DNA of 64,000 nt from Bradyrhizobium sp. WD16 (GTDB taxonomy: Bacteria > Pseudomonadota > Alphaproteobacteria > Rhizobiales > Xanthobacteraceae): NCBI RefSeq assembly GCF_024181725.1, contig NZ_CP028908.1, forward strand, positions 620,001 to 684,000, given 5' to 3'. The notes under the pieces are model-generated. The model was not told where the DNA came from. It saw nothing but the letters and a program-made list of their open reading frames with translations, and made no database searches. This document shows positions 1 through 9,991 of this stretch, piece after piece; the stretch's first letter is position 1, and every line of letters starts with the position of its first letter. The translations under genes and the position numbers were made by a program.

Positions 1-390
1 GCCGACGACTATCTGGCCAAGCCTTTCGCCGTGGAGGAACTGCTGGCACGGCTGCGGGCGGTGCTGCGCCGTCCCTCCGAGATCGCACCGGAGATCATGC
101 GTGTGGGCCGCCTCGCCTTCGATTTCACCAGCCGCCTCGCCACGATCGACGGCGAGACCATCGTGCTGCCCCGGCGGGAATTGGCGGTGCTGGAGACGCT
201 GCTGCGCCGGATCGGCCGCACCGTCCAGCGCTCCATGCTGGAAGAGGCCGTCTACGGCTTCGACGACGAAATCCAGTCCAATGCGCTCGACACCCACGTC
301 TCGCGGCTTCGCCGCAAACTGATCGATTCCGGATCAGGCCTCGAAATCCATGCCATCCGCGGCATCGGCTACCTGATGAAGCAGACATGA
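1..390 (+). CDS. OmpR-type response regulator, 3' part
   Basis: The window opens inside this gene in frame 1. The first residues (ADDYLAKPF) are the conserved end of a receiver domain, where the Lys of the KPF motif contacts the phosphoryl group. A winged-helix DNA-binding domain of the OmpR/PhoB type follows, ending in the typical SRLRRKL and RGIGYLM blocks. The start codon and phosphoacceptor Asp lie upstream of the window. The stop overlaps the start of the histidine kinase by 4 bp (ATGA), so the two form a translationally coupled two-component pair. The signal sensed and the genes controlled cannot be told from the sequence. Confidence 0.95.
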   Translation, partial: ADDYLAKPFAVEELLARLRAVLRRPSEIAPEIMRVGRLAFDFTSRLATIDGETIVLPRRELAVLETLLRRIGRTVQRSMLEEAVYGFDDEIQSNALDTHVSRLRRKLIDSGSGLEIHAIRGIGYLMKQT

Positions 391-1748
391 GCGGACCGGC
401 GACCCCATCGCTGAAGCGAGAGCTCACTCGGCGGCTGATCGTCCTGCAGGCGGCGCTGCTCGCGCTGCTGGTCGCGCTGGTGATCGGCACCCTGTGGGCA
501 AGCGGCTACCTGATCGCCAGCCGCGACGAGGACCACGCCATCGAGGTGGTCGGGCAGGCGCTCGCGCGCGGGCCGGACGGCGGCTTGGTGCTGCGCGCCA
601 CCCCGGCCCTGGCGAAGCTGCGCAGCGAGCAGACCGACCTCTGGTTCGTAGTCCGCGACGATCACCGTCAGATCCTGACCGAAGGGACCGTCCCCGGTCC
701 GTTCGCCCACATCGGCGATGCCCTGCAAGACGTCAGTCAGGGACGCCTCGGCTGGAGCATCGGCGACGATCCGGCCCGGCCCGCCGCCCGGTTCAAGCGC
801 GTCTCTTCCGCGGCCGGGCCCGTCCAGGTCCTCACCGCGACGCAGGGACCGATGTCGGCCGCCAAGGCGATCACGGCCGCGCTGCTGCTGCTCGGCGCAG
901 TCGGCCTGCCCAATCTGCTGCTGATGACGCTCGCCACCGCGGTCGCAACCCCGATCGTCGTCCGTCGTGCGCTGGCCGGCCTCAGCGAAGCGGCCGCACA
1001 GGCCGCGCGCGTCGATGCCGAGCGGCGCGGCGCGCGGCTGTCGTTGACGCGGATTCCGGCGGAGATCGCCCCGCTCGTCAGCGCGGTCAACGGCGCGCTG
1101 CGGCGGCTCGACCACGGCTACGAACGCAGCAAGCGCTTCCTGATCGACGCGGCGCACGAGATCCGCACGCCCATCGCGATCCTGCAGGTCCGGCTTCACG
1201 CGCTCGCCGACGGCCCGGAAAAGGCCCGGCTGGTCGAGGATGTGGCGCGGCTTGCCACCCTCGCCGAGCAGCTTCTCGATCTGCAGCGTCTCGATCTTCA
1301 TCCTGAATCGATGTCGCGGGTCAACCTCGTCGAGGTCGGCCGCCGCGTCGTCTCCGATCTCGCCCCGCTCGCCATCGCCGCCGGCTACGACATCGCCTTC
1401 GCCTGCGAGGTCGACGAGGTCGGCGTCGAGGGCGACCCGGTCGCGCTGGAGCGGGCGCTGATCAATCTCGTGCAGAACGCGATCGCGCATGGCGGCCGCC
1501 GCGGATCGATCACCGTCAGCATCGAGCAGAGGGGACTCGTCGCCGTCTCCGACGAGGGGCCCGGAATTGCGCTGGCCGACCGCGAACGGATCTTCGAGCC
1601 TTTCCACCGCCTGCGTTCGGCGCCTGCCGGGCTCGGGCTCGGCCTCAATATCGTCCGCGAAATCGTTTTTCGGCATCATGGCCGCATCGTCGTCCGCGAC
1701 AATCCCGTCAAGGGCACCCGCTTCGAGATGACGTTTCCCGTCGTCTGA
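387..1748 (+). CDS. two-component sensor histidine kinase
   Basis: This 453-residue inner-membrane kinase should phosphorylate the regulator encoded just before it. An N-terminal membrane segment (about residues 14-38) and a second near 153-177 enclose a periplasmic loop of roughly 110 residues, the likely sensing region. Then come the H box (HEIRTP, phosphoacceptor His), N box (LVQNAIAHG), G1 (DEGPGIA) and G2 (GLGLNIV), giving a complete catalytic core. It starts inside the last codons of the regulator gene. The arrangement resembles TctE/QseC-type kinases, but the ligand is not predictable from the sequence. Confidence 0.93.
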   Translation: MSGPATPSLKRELTRRLIVLQAALLALLVALVIGTLWASGYLIASRDEDHAIEVVGQALARGPDGGLVLRATPALAKLRSEQTDLWFVVRDDHRQILTEGTVPGPFAHIGDALQDVSQGRLGWSIGDDPARPAARFKRVSSAAGPVQVLTATQGPMSAAKAITAALLLLGAVGLPNLLLMTLATAVATPIVVRRALAGLSEAAAQAARVDAERRGARLSLTRIPAEIAPLVSAVNGALRRLDHGYERSKRFLIDAAHEIRTPIAILQVRLHALADGPEKARLVEDVARLATLAEQLLDLQRLDLHPESMSRVNLVEVGRRVVSDLAPLAIAAGYDIAFACEVDEVGVEGDPVALERALINLVQNAIAHGGRRGSITVSIEQRGLVAVSDEGPGIALADRERIFEPFHRLRSAPAGLGLGLNIVREIVFRHHGRIVVRDNPVKGTRFEMTFPVV

Positions 1749-1821
1749 CTTCGACATCGCGTCTTCTCGTCGCGCGCCGCGGCATGCGCAATGTCCACGC
1801 AATTTTCATCAGCAAGATCGC

Positions 1822-1896
1822 CAGTGTCCCGATTCTAACGTTCGCATCCCTTTGCAGCGAGCACTCATACGAACATCGGAACCGAAGGGACACCAG
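1822..1896 (+). repeat. single hairpin A of the paired-hairpin repeat family
   Basis: The imperfect inverted repeat has outer ends CAGTGTCCC and GGGACACCAG and inner arms around ACGTTCG/CGAACAT. The right arm carries a few unpaired bases, as in the other forward A copies at 13816 and 32443. The loop holds TTGCAGCGAG. It lies directly upstream of the methyltransferase start, and its right arm supplies the AAGGGA that could serve as ribosome binding site. No B partner follows. Confidence 0.85.
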
Positions 1897-1897
1897 C

Positions 1898-2527
1898 ATG
1901 AAGTCGATTCGTCCTTCAACGGAAGCGATCCTGATCATGACCTCGCGCGACGTTCTCTCCTTCTTCTACGCATGGGTCTCCCAACCCCGGCAGGTCGGCG
2001 CCATCGCCCCCTCGGGCGCGGCGCTGGCCAGACTGATCACCAGCGAGATCGGCCACGACACCGGTCAGGTGATGGAGCTCGGGCCAGGCACCGGCGTCTT
2101 CACCGAAGCACTGCTCGGGCGCGGCGTCCGCGAGCACGACCTCACGCTGATCGAGTACGGGTCGGACTTCATGCGGCTCCTGCAATTCCGCTTTCCCGCG
2201 GCCCGGGTGCTGTGGATGGACGCAGCGCAGATCGGTCAGTATCGGCTGTTCAACGCACGGTCCCTCGGCGCGGTCGTCAGCGGCCTGCCGCTCCTGAACA
2301 TGTCGCCACGGAAAGTCATGGGCATTCTCGGCGGCGCCTTCGGCTATCTGCGCGAGGGCGGCGCGCTTTATCAGTTCACCTATGGCCCGCGCTGCCCGGT
2401 GCCGCGGCCCATTCTCGATCGTCTCGGCCTGAAGGCGACCTTCGTCGGCAACGCGCTCGCCAATGTTCCGCCCGCCTCGGTCTATCGCCTCAGCCGGCGC
2501 AGGCCGCTGAAAATCATCGCCGGCTGA
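1898..2527 (+). CDS. PmtA-like SAM-dependent methyltransferase
   Basis: The product is a class I methyltransferase of about 209 residues. It has a SAM-binding motif I (ELGPGTGVF), an acidic residue closing strand 2 (LIEYG) and the SGLPLLNM block. The opening block (FFYAWVSQPRQVGAIAPSG) is typical of phosphatidylethanolamine N-methyltransferases of the rhizobial PmtA type. I infer a lipid-methylating role, but a different substrate is possible. I chose the ATG at 1898 because AAGGGA precedes it by seven bases and because the upstream extension of the frame runs through the hairpin repeat. An alternative ATG is at 1937. It stands alone between repeats. Confidence 0.82.
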   Translation: MKSIRPSTEAILIMTSRDVLSFFYAWVSQPRQVGAIAPSGAALARLITSEIGHDTGQVMELGPGTGVFTEALLGRGVREHDLTLIEYGSDFMRLLQFRFPAARVLWMDAAQIGQYRLFNARSLGAVVSGLPLLNMSPRKVMGILGGAFGYLREGGALYQFTYGPRCPVPRPILDRLGLKATFVGNALANVPPASVYRLSRRRPLKIIAG

Positions 2528-2618
2528 ACCGCGGGCATCGGGCGGGGAGGGAATGTCACCCTGGCTCCTCAGGGCCACCGCCCCAATTTTGCCGCATCAT
2601 CGCCACGATGCGCTGGCA

Positions 2619-2785
2619 CCAGCGCGGTGGATCTGACGCTCGTACCAGCATGGCAACGAGTCCTTCGTACGAGCGCCAGATCCAAAACCGCGCTGGAATT
2701 ATAGCTATCCTGGTGTCCCTTTGGTTCTAACGTTCGTATAAGCGCTCGCTGCAAGGGCCTACGAACGTTAGAACCGGGACACCAG
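2619..2785 (-). repeat. paired hairpins B+A, inverted copy
   Basis: There are two hairpins: 2619-2696 (ends CCAGCGCGGTGG and CCGCGCTGG, arms with GATCTGACGCTCG) and 2710-2785 (ends CTGGTGTCCC and GGGACACCAG, arms with TTCTAACGTTCGTA). They are separated by 13 bp. The order and the side of the unpaired bases are the reverse complement of the pair at 13816-13982, so the composite behaves as one oriented unit. It fills most of the 293-bp gap between the methyltransferase and the transglycosylase genes. Confidence 0.88.
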
Positions 2786-2820
2786 CCCTTCCCACGACTG
2801 AGCCAACCGGGGGTTCCGCC

Positions 2821-3297
2821 ATGACCCAGCCTCGCTTCGACCGCCACGCCCTCGCACGCCCTTTGGGCTTGGCCGCCGCGCTGCTCGCCGGCGTGGCGTT
2901 CGCCACGCCCGCCGCGGCCCAGAGCCGCGCCTATGACGAGATCATCGCCGGCGAAGCGGCGGCCAATGGCGTGCCCGAGGAGCTGGTTCATCGCGTCATC
3001 CGGCGCGAAAGCAAATACAACGCCGGTCTCGTCGGCCGTGGCGGCACCATCGGCCTGATGCAGATCAAGCTCGCCACCGCCAGGGGCCTCGGCTACAGCG
3101 GCACCGCCGAGGGGCTGCGCGATCCGGCGACCAATCTGACCTACGGCATCCGCTATCTCGCCGGGGCCTATCGCACCGCCGACGGCAATCACAACCGTGC
3201 GGTGTCGTATTATGCCGGCGGCTACTACTACGCCGCCAAGCGCCAGCGCCACCAGCCGCTGCAGCTTCACCCGATCGAAACCGCCGCGGCGAAGTAG
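2821..3297 (+). CDS. secreted lytic transglycosylase, SLT domain
   Basis: The 158-residue protein has a Sec signal peptide (about residues 1-34, with AAAAQS at the cut site) followed by a compact SLT/lysozyme-like domain. The catalytic Glu is in RRESKYN and is followed by the conserved GLMQIK block and the YGIRYLAGAY helix. It should cleave the MurNAc-GlcNAc bond of peptidoglycan in the periplasm. It is single-domain, with no peptidoglycan-binding or LysM module, as is common for short rhizobial SLT proteins. The gene stands alone between the hairpin repeat and the TPP riboswitch. Confidence 0.9.
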   Translation: MTQPRFDRHALARPLGLAAALLAGVAFATPAAAQSRAYDEIIAGEAAANGVPEELVHRVIRRESKYNAGLVGRGGTIGLMQIKLATARGLGYSGTAEGLRDPATNLTYGIRYLAGAYRTADGNHNRAVSYYAGGYYYAAKRQRHQPLQLHPIETAAAK

Positions 3298-3444
3298 CAA
3301 GCTTCAAGCCCGCTCTATTCGGCCGCCTTCGCGCCCCTCGCGCCGAACATGCCGGCGCGTTTCTGCTCAAATACCAGGCGGAACAGGCTTGCGCCGGCAG
3401 CAGGTGCTGTTGCATGCCAGAGCGAAGATGACTATTATCCGCCC

Positions 3445-3556
3445 GTTCCGAGGGGTGCTCCGGGAAGGAGCTGAGATACCGCCACGCAGTCCATTGTTCT
3501 GGACGCGGCCGCGGTGACCCTTTGAACCTGATCCGGGTCATGCCGGCGAAGGGACA
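3445..3556 (+). promoter_or_regulatory. TPP riboswitch (thi box)
   Basis: The conserved TPP aptamer elements occur in order: GGGGTGC at 3452-3458, CTGAGAT at 3471-3477, a variable P3a stem (GTCCA...TGGAC, about 3489-3503), ACCC with TGAACCTGATC at 3517-3533, and GGGTCATGCCGGCGAAGGGA to about 3554. The final GGGACAGGG lies next to the thiO ATG at 3560. Ligand binding would therefore most simply hide the ribosome binding site, giving translational control of the thiamin operon. Confidence 0.95.
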
Positions 3557-3559
3557 GGG

Positions 3560-4624
3560 ATGCTACAGACACTCGCACGCGATTCACGCGATTTCCATTC
3601 AACCGATTCCGCCTCGCCCGCCCTCGACCTCGCGGTCGATGTGGTCGGCGGCGGCGTCGCCGGCACCTGGCAGGCGCTGCTGCTCGCCCGCGCCGGCTGC
3701 CGCGTCCGCCTCTATGAGCGCGACGACGTCAACCTCGCCGGCTCCACCGGCTATTGGGCCGGCGGCATGCTGGCGCCCTATTGCGAAATGGAAGCCGCCG
3801 AGCCGGTCATCGTGCGCCTCGGCGAGCGCGCGCTGGCGCTGTGGCGCGAGGTGCTGCCGGAGACGCCGTTCAACGGCTCGCTGGTGATCGCCCATCCGCG
3901 CGACCGCGCCGATTTCGAGCGCTTTGCCCGCCTCACCGACCATCATCGCCGGCTCGATGCCGCCGCCATCGCCGAACTCGAGCCGATCCTCGAGGGCCGC
4001 TACCGCGACGCGCTGTTCTATCCCGACGAGGGCCATGTCGAGCCGCGCCGGGTGCTGCCCAAGCTCCATGCGCAGCTCACCGCCATGGGCGTCGAGATCC
4101 ACTATCTCAGCGATCCCGACCTCGACGCGCTCGGCCTCGACGACGACCGCATCGTCATCGACTGCCGTGGCCTCGCCGCGCGCGACGCCCGTCCCGAGCT
4201 GCGCGGGGTCAAGGGCGAGATGATCCTGGTGGAAACCGCCGAGATCCAGCTGTCGCGGCCGATCCGGCTGCTGCATCCGCGCTGGCCGCTCTATCTCATC
4301 CCGCGCGAGGACAACCGCATCATGATCGGCGCGACCTCGCTGGAGAGCGAGGACGATCGGGTCAGCGTGCGCTCGGCGCTGGAACTGCTCAGCGCCGCCT
4401 ATGCCGTCCATCCCGCCTTCGGCGAGGCCCGCATCCTCGATTTCGGCGCCGGCCTGCGTCCGGCCTTTCCCGACAACCTGCCGCGCATCGAGATCGAGGG
4501 CCGCCGCATCTCCGTCAACGGGCTCTACCGCCACGGCTTCCTGATCGCGCCGGCGCTGGCGGAACGCACCCTCGCCTACCTCGCCCGCGGCGAGATCGAC
4601 AACCAGGTGATGCGATGCGGGTGA
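3560..4624 (+). CDS. thiO: glycine oxidase ThiO
   Basis: This FAD-dependent amine oxidase of the DadA/ThiO family has 354 residues. It oxidises glycine to the imine (dehydroglycine) consumed by ThiG in thiazole synthesis, with oxygen as acceptor. The dinucleotide motif VVGGGVAGTWQA lies near residues 28-39, and the C-terminal block LRPAFPDNLPRI...GLYRHGF is the usual flavin-contacting end. It is the first gene after the TPP riboswitch and is followed 4 bp later by thiS. The order thiO-thiS-thiG-thiE-thiC is the rhizobial form of the operon. The N-terminus is about 25 residues longer than the Rossmann strand needs, so a later start is possible but none has a better ribosome site. Confidence 0.92.
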   Translation: MLQTLARDSRDFHSTDSASPALDLAVDVVGGGVAGTWQALLLARAGCRVRLYERDDVNLAGSTGYWAGGMLAPYCEMEAAEPVIVRLGERALALWREVLPETPFNGSLVIAHPRDRADFERFARLTDHHRRLDAAAIAELEPILEGRYRDALFYPDEGHVEPRRVLPKLHAQLTAMGVEIHYLSDPDLDALGLDDDRIVIDCRGLAARDARPELRGVKGEMILVETAEIQLSRPIRLLHPRWPLYLIPREDNRIMIGATSLESEDDRVSVRSALELLSAAYAVHPAFGEARILDFGAGLRPAFPDNLPRIEIEGRRISVNGLYRHGFLIAPALAERTLAYLARGEIDNQVMRCG

Positions 4625-4628
4625 TGCC

Positions 4629-4826
4629 ATGCAAGTGATCGTCAATGGCGAACGCCGCGAGATTACCGCGACGCGGGTCGACGCCCTGCTCGGCGAACTC
4701 GATTACCAGGGCAGCCATCTCGCCGTCGCCGTCAATTACGATGTCGTGCCGCGCGGCCGCTGGGCCGAGACGGTGCTCAAGGATGGCGATGCCATCGAAA
4801 TCCTCACCCCGCGCCAGGGCGGCTGA
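4629..4826 (+). CDS. thiS: sulfur carrier protein ThiS
   Basis: The product is a 65-residue ubiquitin-fold sulfur carrier ending in the required Gly-Gly (RQGG). The terminal glycine is adenylated and thiocarboxylated, then gives sulfur to ThiG for the thiazole ring. Length and C-terminus match the family. It begins 4 bp after thiO and lies 60 bp before thiG. No thiF appears in this operon, so the adenylating enzyme must be encoded elsewhere. Confidence 0.93.
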   Translation: MQVIVNGERREITATRVDALLGELDYQGSHLAVAVNYDVVPRGRWAETVLKDGDAIEILTPRQGG

Positions 4827-4886
4827 GGCCGCGGCCCGATCGTCAACACACCGGCCACAGGCGGCCGAATATCGGAAACAACCGGC

Positions 4887-5655
4887 ATGGTGAAATTCTA
4901 CGACGGCGAATTCAACTCACGGCTGCTGATCGGCACCGCGCTCTATCCCTCGCCCGCGATCATGCAGCAGGCGATCCGCGCCGCAGGCAGCGACATCGTC
5001 ACGGTCTCGGTGCGGCGCGAGAGCGCCGGCGGCAAGACCGGCGACGCCTTCTGGTCGCTGATCCGCGAGCTCGGCATCACCGTGCTGCCCAACACCGCCG
5101 GCTGCAAGAGCGTGCGCGAGGCGGTGACGACCGCCAAGCTCGCCCGCGAGCTGTTCGCCACCTCGCGCATCAAGCTCGAGGTCATCGCCGACGACGAGAC
5201 GCTGCAGCCCGACGTGGTCGGCCTGGTCGAGGCCGCCTCGATCCTGATCAAGGACGGCTTCGAGGTGTTTCCCTATTGCACCGAGGATCTCGGCGTCGCC
5301 CAGCGCCTGGTCGACGCCGGCTGCCGGGTGATCATGCCCTGGGCCTCGCCGATCGGCAGCGCCCGCGGCATCGTCAACCGCGACGCGCTCACCCTGCTGC
5401 GCCGCCGCCTGCCGGACATCGCGCTGGTGGTGGACGCCGGCCTCGGCGCGCCGTCCCACGCCGCCGCGGCGCTCGAACTCGGCTTCGATGCGGTGCTGCT
5501 CAACACCGCGGTGGCGAAAGCCGCCGACCCGGTGGCGATGGCGGAGGCGTTCCGCCTCGCCGTCGACGCCGGCCGCCGCGGCTTCGAGGCCGGGCTGATG
5601 GGCCCGCGCGATTTCGCCTCTCCCTCAACCCCTGTCGTCGGGACCCCGTTCTGGC

Positions 5656-5669
<14 letters not shown>
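4887..5669 (+). CDS. thiG: thiazole synthase ThiG
   Basis: The 260-residue TIM barrel makes the thiazole phosphate from deoxyxylulose phosphate, dehydroglycine and ThiS thiocarboxylate. The Schiff-base lysine is K96 in RIKLEVI. The phosphate-binding stretches [13 protein letters not shown] and [12 protein letters not shown] are intact, and the N-terminus ([12 protein letters not shown]) is the standard one. Its end overlaps the thiE start by 14 bp, indicating coupled translation. Confidence 0.95.
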
Positions 5670-8245
<2,576 letters not shown>

Positions 8246-8294
8246 GGCCTGTGCTCACCCCGTCATCCCGGACTTCCCGGGCGATCTGTCGGAC

Positions 8295-8318
8295 ATGGCC
8301 GGACGAAAGTCCGGCCAT
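8295..8318 (+). terminator. hairpin after thiC
   Basis: A perfect 10-bp stem (ATGGCCGGAC/GTCCGGCCAT) is closed by a GAAA tetraloop and followed by TTTGCTT, about 50 bp after the thiC stop. The stem is strong but the U tract is short. It is probably the operon terminator, although it could also be one of the dispersed palindromes. Confidence 0.65.
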
Positions 8319-8456
8319 TTGCTTGACTTGACCGCGACTTGCGCGCGGCCGCCGCGCGCGCCCGCATGTCGGTTGATTGATCTACCTCAAGGTGTCTTTA
8401 TCTTACGGCGCAATCATGATGGCTGATCAGACTGTCGTCGAGATGGAGGATCGGCA

Positions 8457-8762
8457 ATGGAACCGCGTTCGGCACCGGCGTCTGCCAATACACCGCAGAC
8501 GATCAATGGATACCTCTATTCGAAACTTGCCCACATCGGCTCGAAGAGCGAAGGGCCGATCTATTTCCTGCAAAAGTTTGACGAGACCGAGATCCCGATA
8601 GCCAAGCACGTGGAGATCTTTCAGGACGATCCGAAACTCCGCGCGCGTCTCGGCACAAAGGTCACGGTCACCGGAACGATGACGGGCGGTGCGTTTTCGT
8701 ACGCTTCCATCGAGCGGTGCTCTCCTTCCACCGAAGAATGCGTGGTTCAATGGGGCGACTGA
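8457..8762 (+). CDS. small OB-fold-like hypothetical protein
   Basis: The product is a 101-residue protein that I do not recognise. A good ribosome site (GGAGG, about 10 bases upstream) precedes the ATG at 8457. Short beta-like stretches (INGYLYSKL, PIYFLQKF, KVTVTGTMTGGAFSYASIERC) with VTVTG-type turns suggest a small beta-barrel such as an OB fold. No signal peptide is visible, and the two cysteines near the end (ERCSPSTEEC) may be structural. It is monocistronic, following the thiC terminator. The fold is inferred from pattern only. Confidence 0.6.
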   Translation: MEPRSAPASANTPQTINGYLYSKLAHIGSKSEGPIYFLQKFDETEIPIAKHVEIFQDDPKLRARLGTKVTVTGTMTGGAFSYASIERCSPSTEECVVQWGD

Positions 8763-8822
8763 GAAACGGCGTCGGAAGGACTTCGACCGCGGCGGTCGTC
8801 GTCGCCTGAGCCGATCCGTTGC

Positions 8823-9089
8823 TCACCCGAACCTCGCCTTTGAGCGCTCCCTGGCCTTTTCCGCCTCGACCGCGCGGTCGCGCGCCGGCGCATGGGTGTG
8901 CAGCGAATGGAGCAGCCGCCGCGCCGCATCGCCGACCTCGGCCACCGCGCGGTCGAAGGCTTGCGCATTGCCCGCCGACGGCTTGTTGAAACCCGACAAT
9001 TTGCGGACGAATTGCAGCGCCGATGCCTGGATTTCGTCCTCGGTCGCCGGCGGATCGAAGTTGAACAGCGTCCTGATGTTGCGGCACAT
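8823..9089 (-). CDS. DUF2277 family protein
   Basis: This 88-residue protein begins with MCRNIRTLFNFDPPAT, the signature of the DUF2277 family. It continues with EIQASALQFVRKLSGFNKPS, which also fits. The family is widespread in bacteria and its function is unknown. The conserved MCRNI start supports the choice of start codon. The C-terminal tail is rich in Arg, Ala and Glu and is probably helical. It lies convergent with the small protein gene before it. Confidence 0.88.
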   Translation of the reverse strand: MCRNIRTLFNFDPPATEDEIQASALQFVRKLSGFNKPSAGNAQAFDRAVAEVGDAARRLLHSLHTHAPARDRAVEAEKARERSKARFG

Positions 9090-9222
9090 GCCTTTGGCTC
9101 CACGAGCACAGATCTATCGCGGCCATCCTACGCCCCTATCTGCACTCCGAACAGCGCCCCCACCCGCGCGCTGATGCTCTTCGCAGCATTGAGACCGCCG
9201 CTTGCGCCCGTTGCCGCGGCTG

Positions 9223-9684
9223 CTACGCTTTCTGCTCCCCTGCGCCGCTTTGGGGAGATGATTGCTTGATAGTTCCAGGTTCCGGCATCGCGTATTTCGG
9301 ATCGCGCTCGAGCAGCTCGATCGAGATGCCTTGCGGCCCGCGGATGAAGCAGATGCGCAGCCCCGGCTTGAGCGTGTGCGGCGCCTTGGTGAATTCGACG
9401 CCCTTGGCCTTGAGCGTCTCGGCGAGCGCGTCGATCTCCTCGACCGCGAGGCCAAAATGATCGAGGCCCTGATATGGCGTCACCGGCGGCGGATTGACGC
9501 CATCGCCCGCGGTCACCGGCGCCAGAAAGATCCTGGCCCCGCCGAGCTGCAGGTCGATCCGCCCCGGGCTGCGGATCACTTCGGCGCCAAGCATCGCTTC
9601 GAACCATTGCGCGGTCGCCTCGACGTCCGGCGTGCGCAGATGGATGTGGTCCCATTTCAGCTTCAGGGTCGGCGGCGTCGTCAT
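9223..9684 (-). CDS. VOC (glyoxalase/dioxygenase fold) family protein
   Basis: The 153-residue single-module vicinal-oxygen-chelate protein has the betaalphabetabetabeta pattern with metal-type positions at WDHIHLRTPDV, LDHFGLAVEEID and SIELLERDP. These give His, His and Glu at the usual places. The family includes glyoxalase I, fosfomycin-resistance enzymes and epimerases, and the substrate here cannot be assigned. It is a single gene, divergent from oligopeptidase B across about 300 bp of non-coding DNA. Confidence 0.85.
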   Translation of the reverse strand: MTTPPTLKLKWDHIHLRTPDVEATAQWFEAMLGAEVIRSPGRIDLQLGGARIFLAPVTAGDGVNPPPVTPYQGLDHFGLAVEEIDALAETLKAKGVEFTKAPHTLKPGLRICFIRGPQGISIELLERDPKYAMPEPGTIKQSSPQSGAGEQKA

Positions 9685-9991
9685 GGGCGAGCGTCCTCGG
9701 CGGTTGTCGCAGGCGGCAGCAATGGGCTGTTATCATCGCCGGCGCCGAAGTTGAACCGATGCAGACGCTGATCCGCCTTGCAGAGATCGCCGCGGCGCGA
9801 CCCCGCGCCCGGACCTCATGGCGCGAGATGCCGTGCACCTTCTCGCCGATGGCCGGATAATGGATTTCCCGCTGTCGCGGCGAATGACGGCAGAAATGGC
9901 CTCGGCACCGTGGCCGATCGCGGTCGCGAGCCCGATGCAATTTGCCCCGCGCCGGCCTATATAGCGGCGAGTTCCTCCCAACGGATTGCCC
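9685..9991. other. divergent intergenic region, no gene seen
   Basis: The 307 bp between the VOC gene and oligopeptidase B hold no convincing reading frame. The region must contain both promoters. I saw no clear operator palindrome. Confidence 0.5.

Noticed and set aside
369-1802. Long minus-strand frame opposite the histidine kinase, and many similar long frames opposite thiO, thiC, ptrB, the LysR and catabolic genes
   Set aside because: They are third-position G+C shadows of well-recognised genes, with Asp/Arg/Gly-rich low-complexity products and no family motifs.
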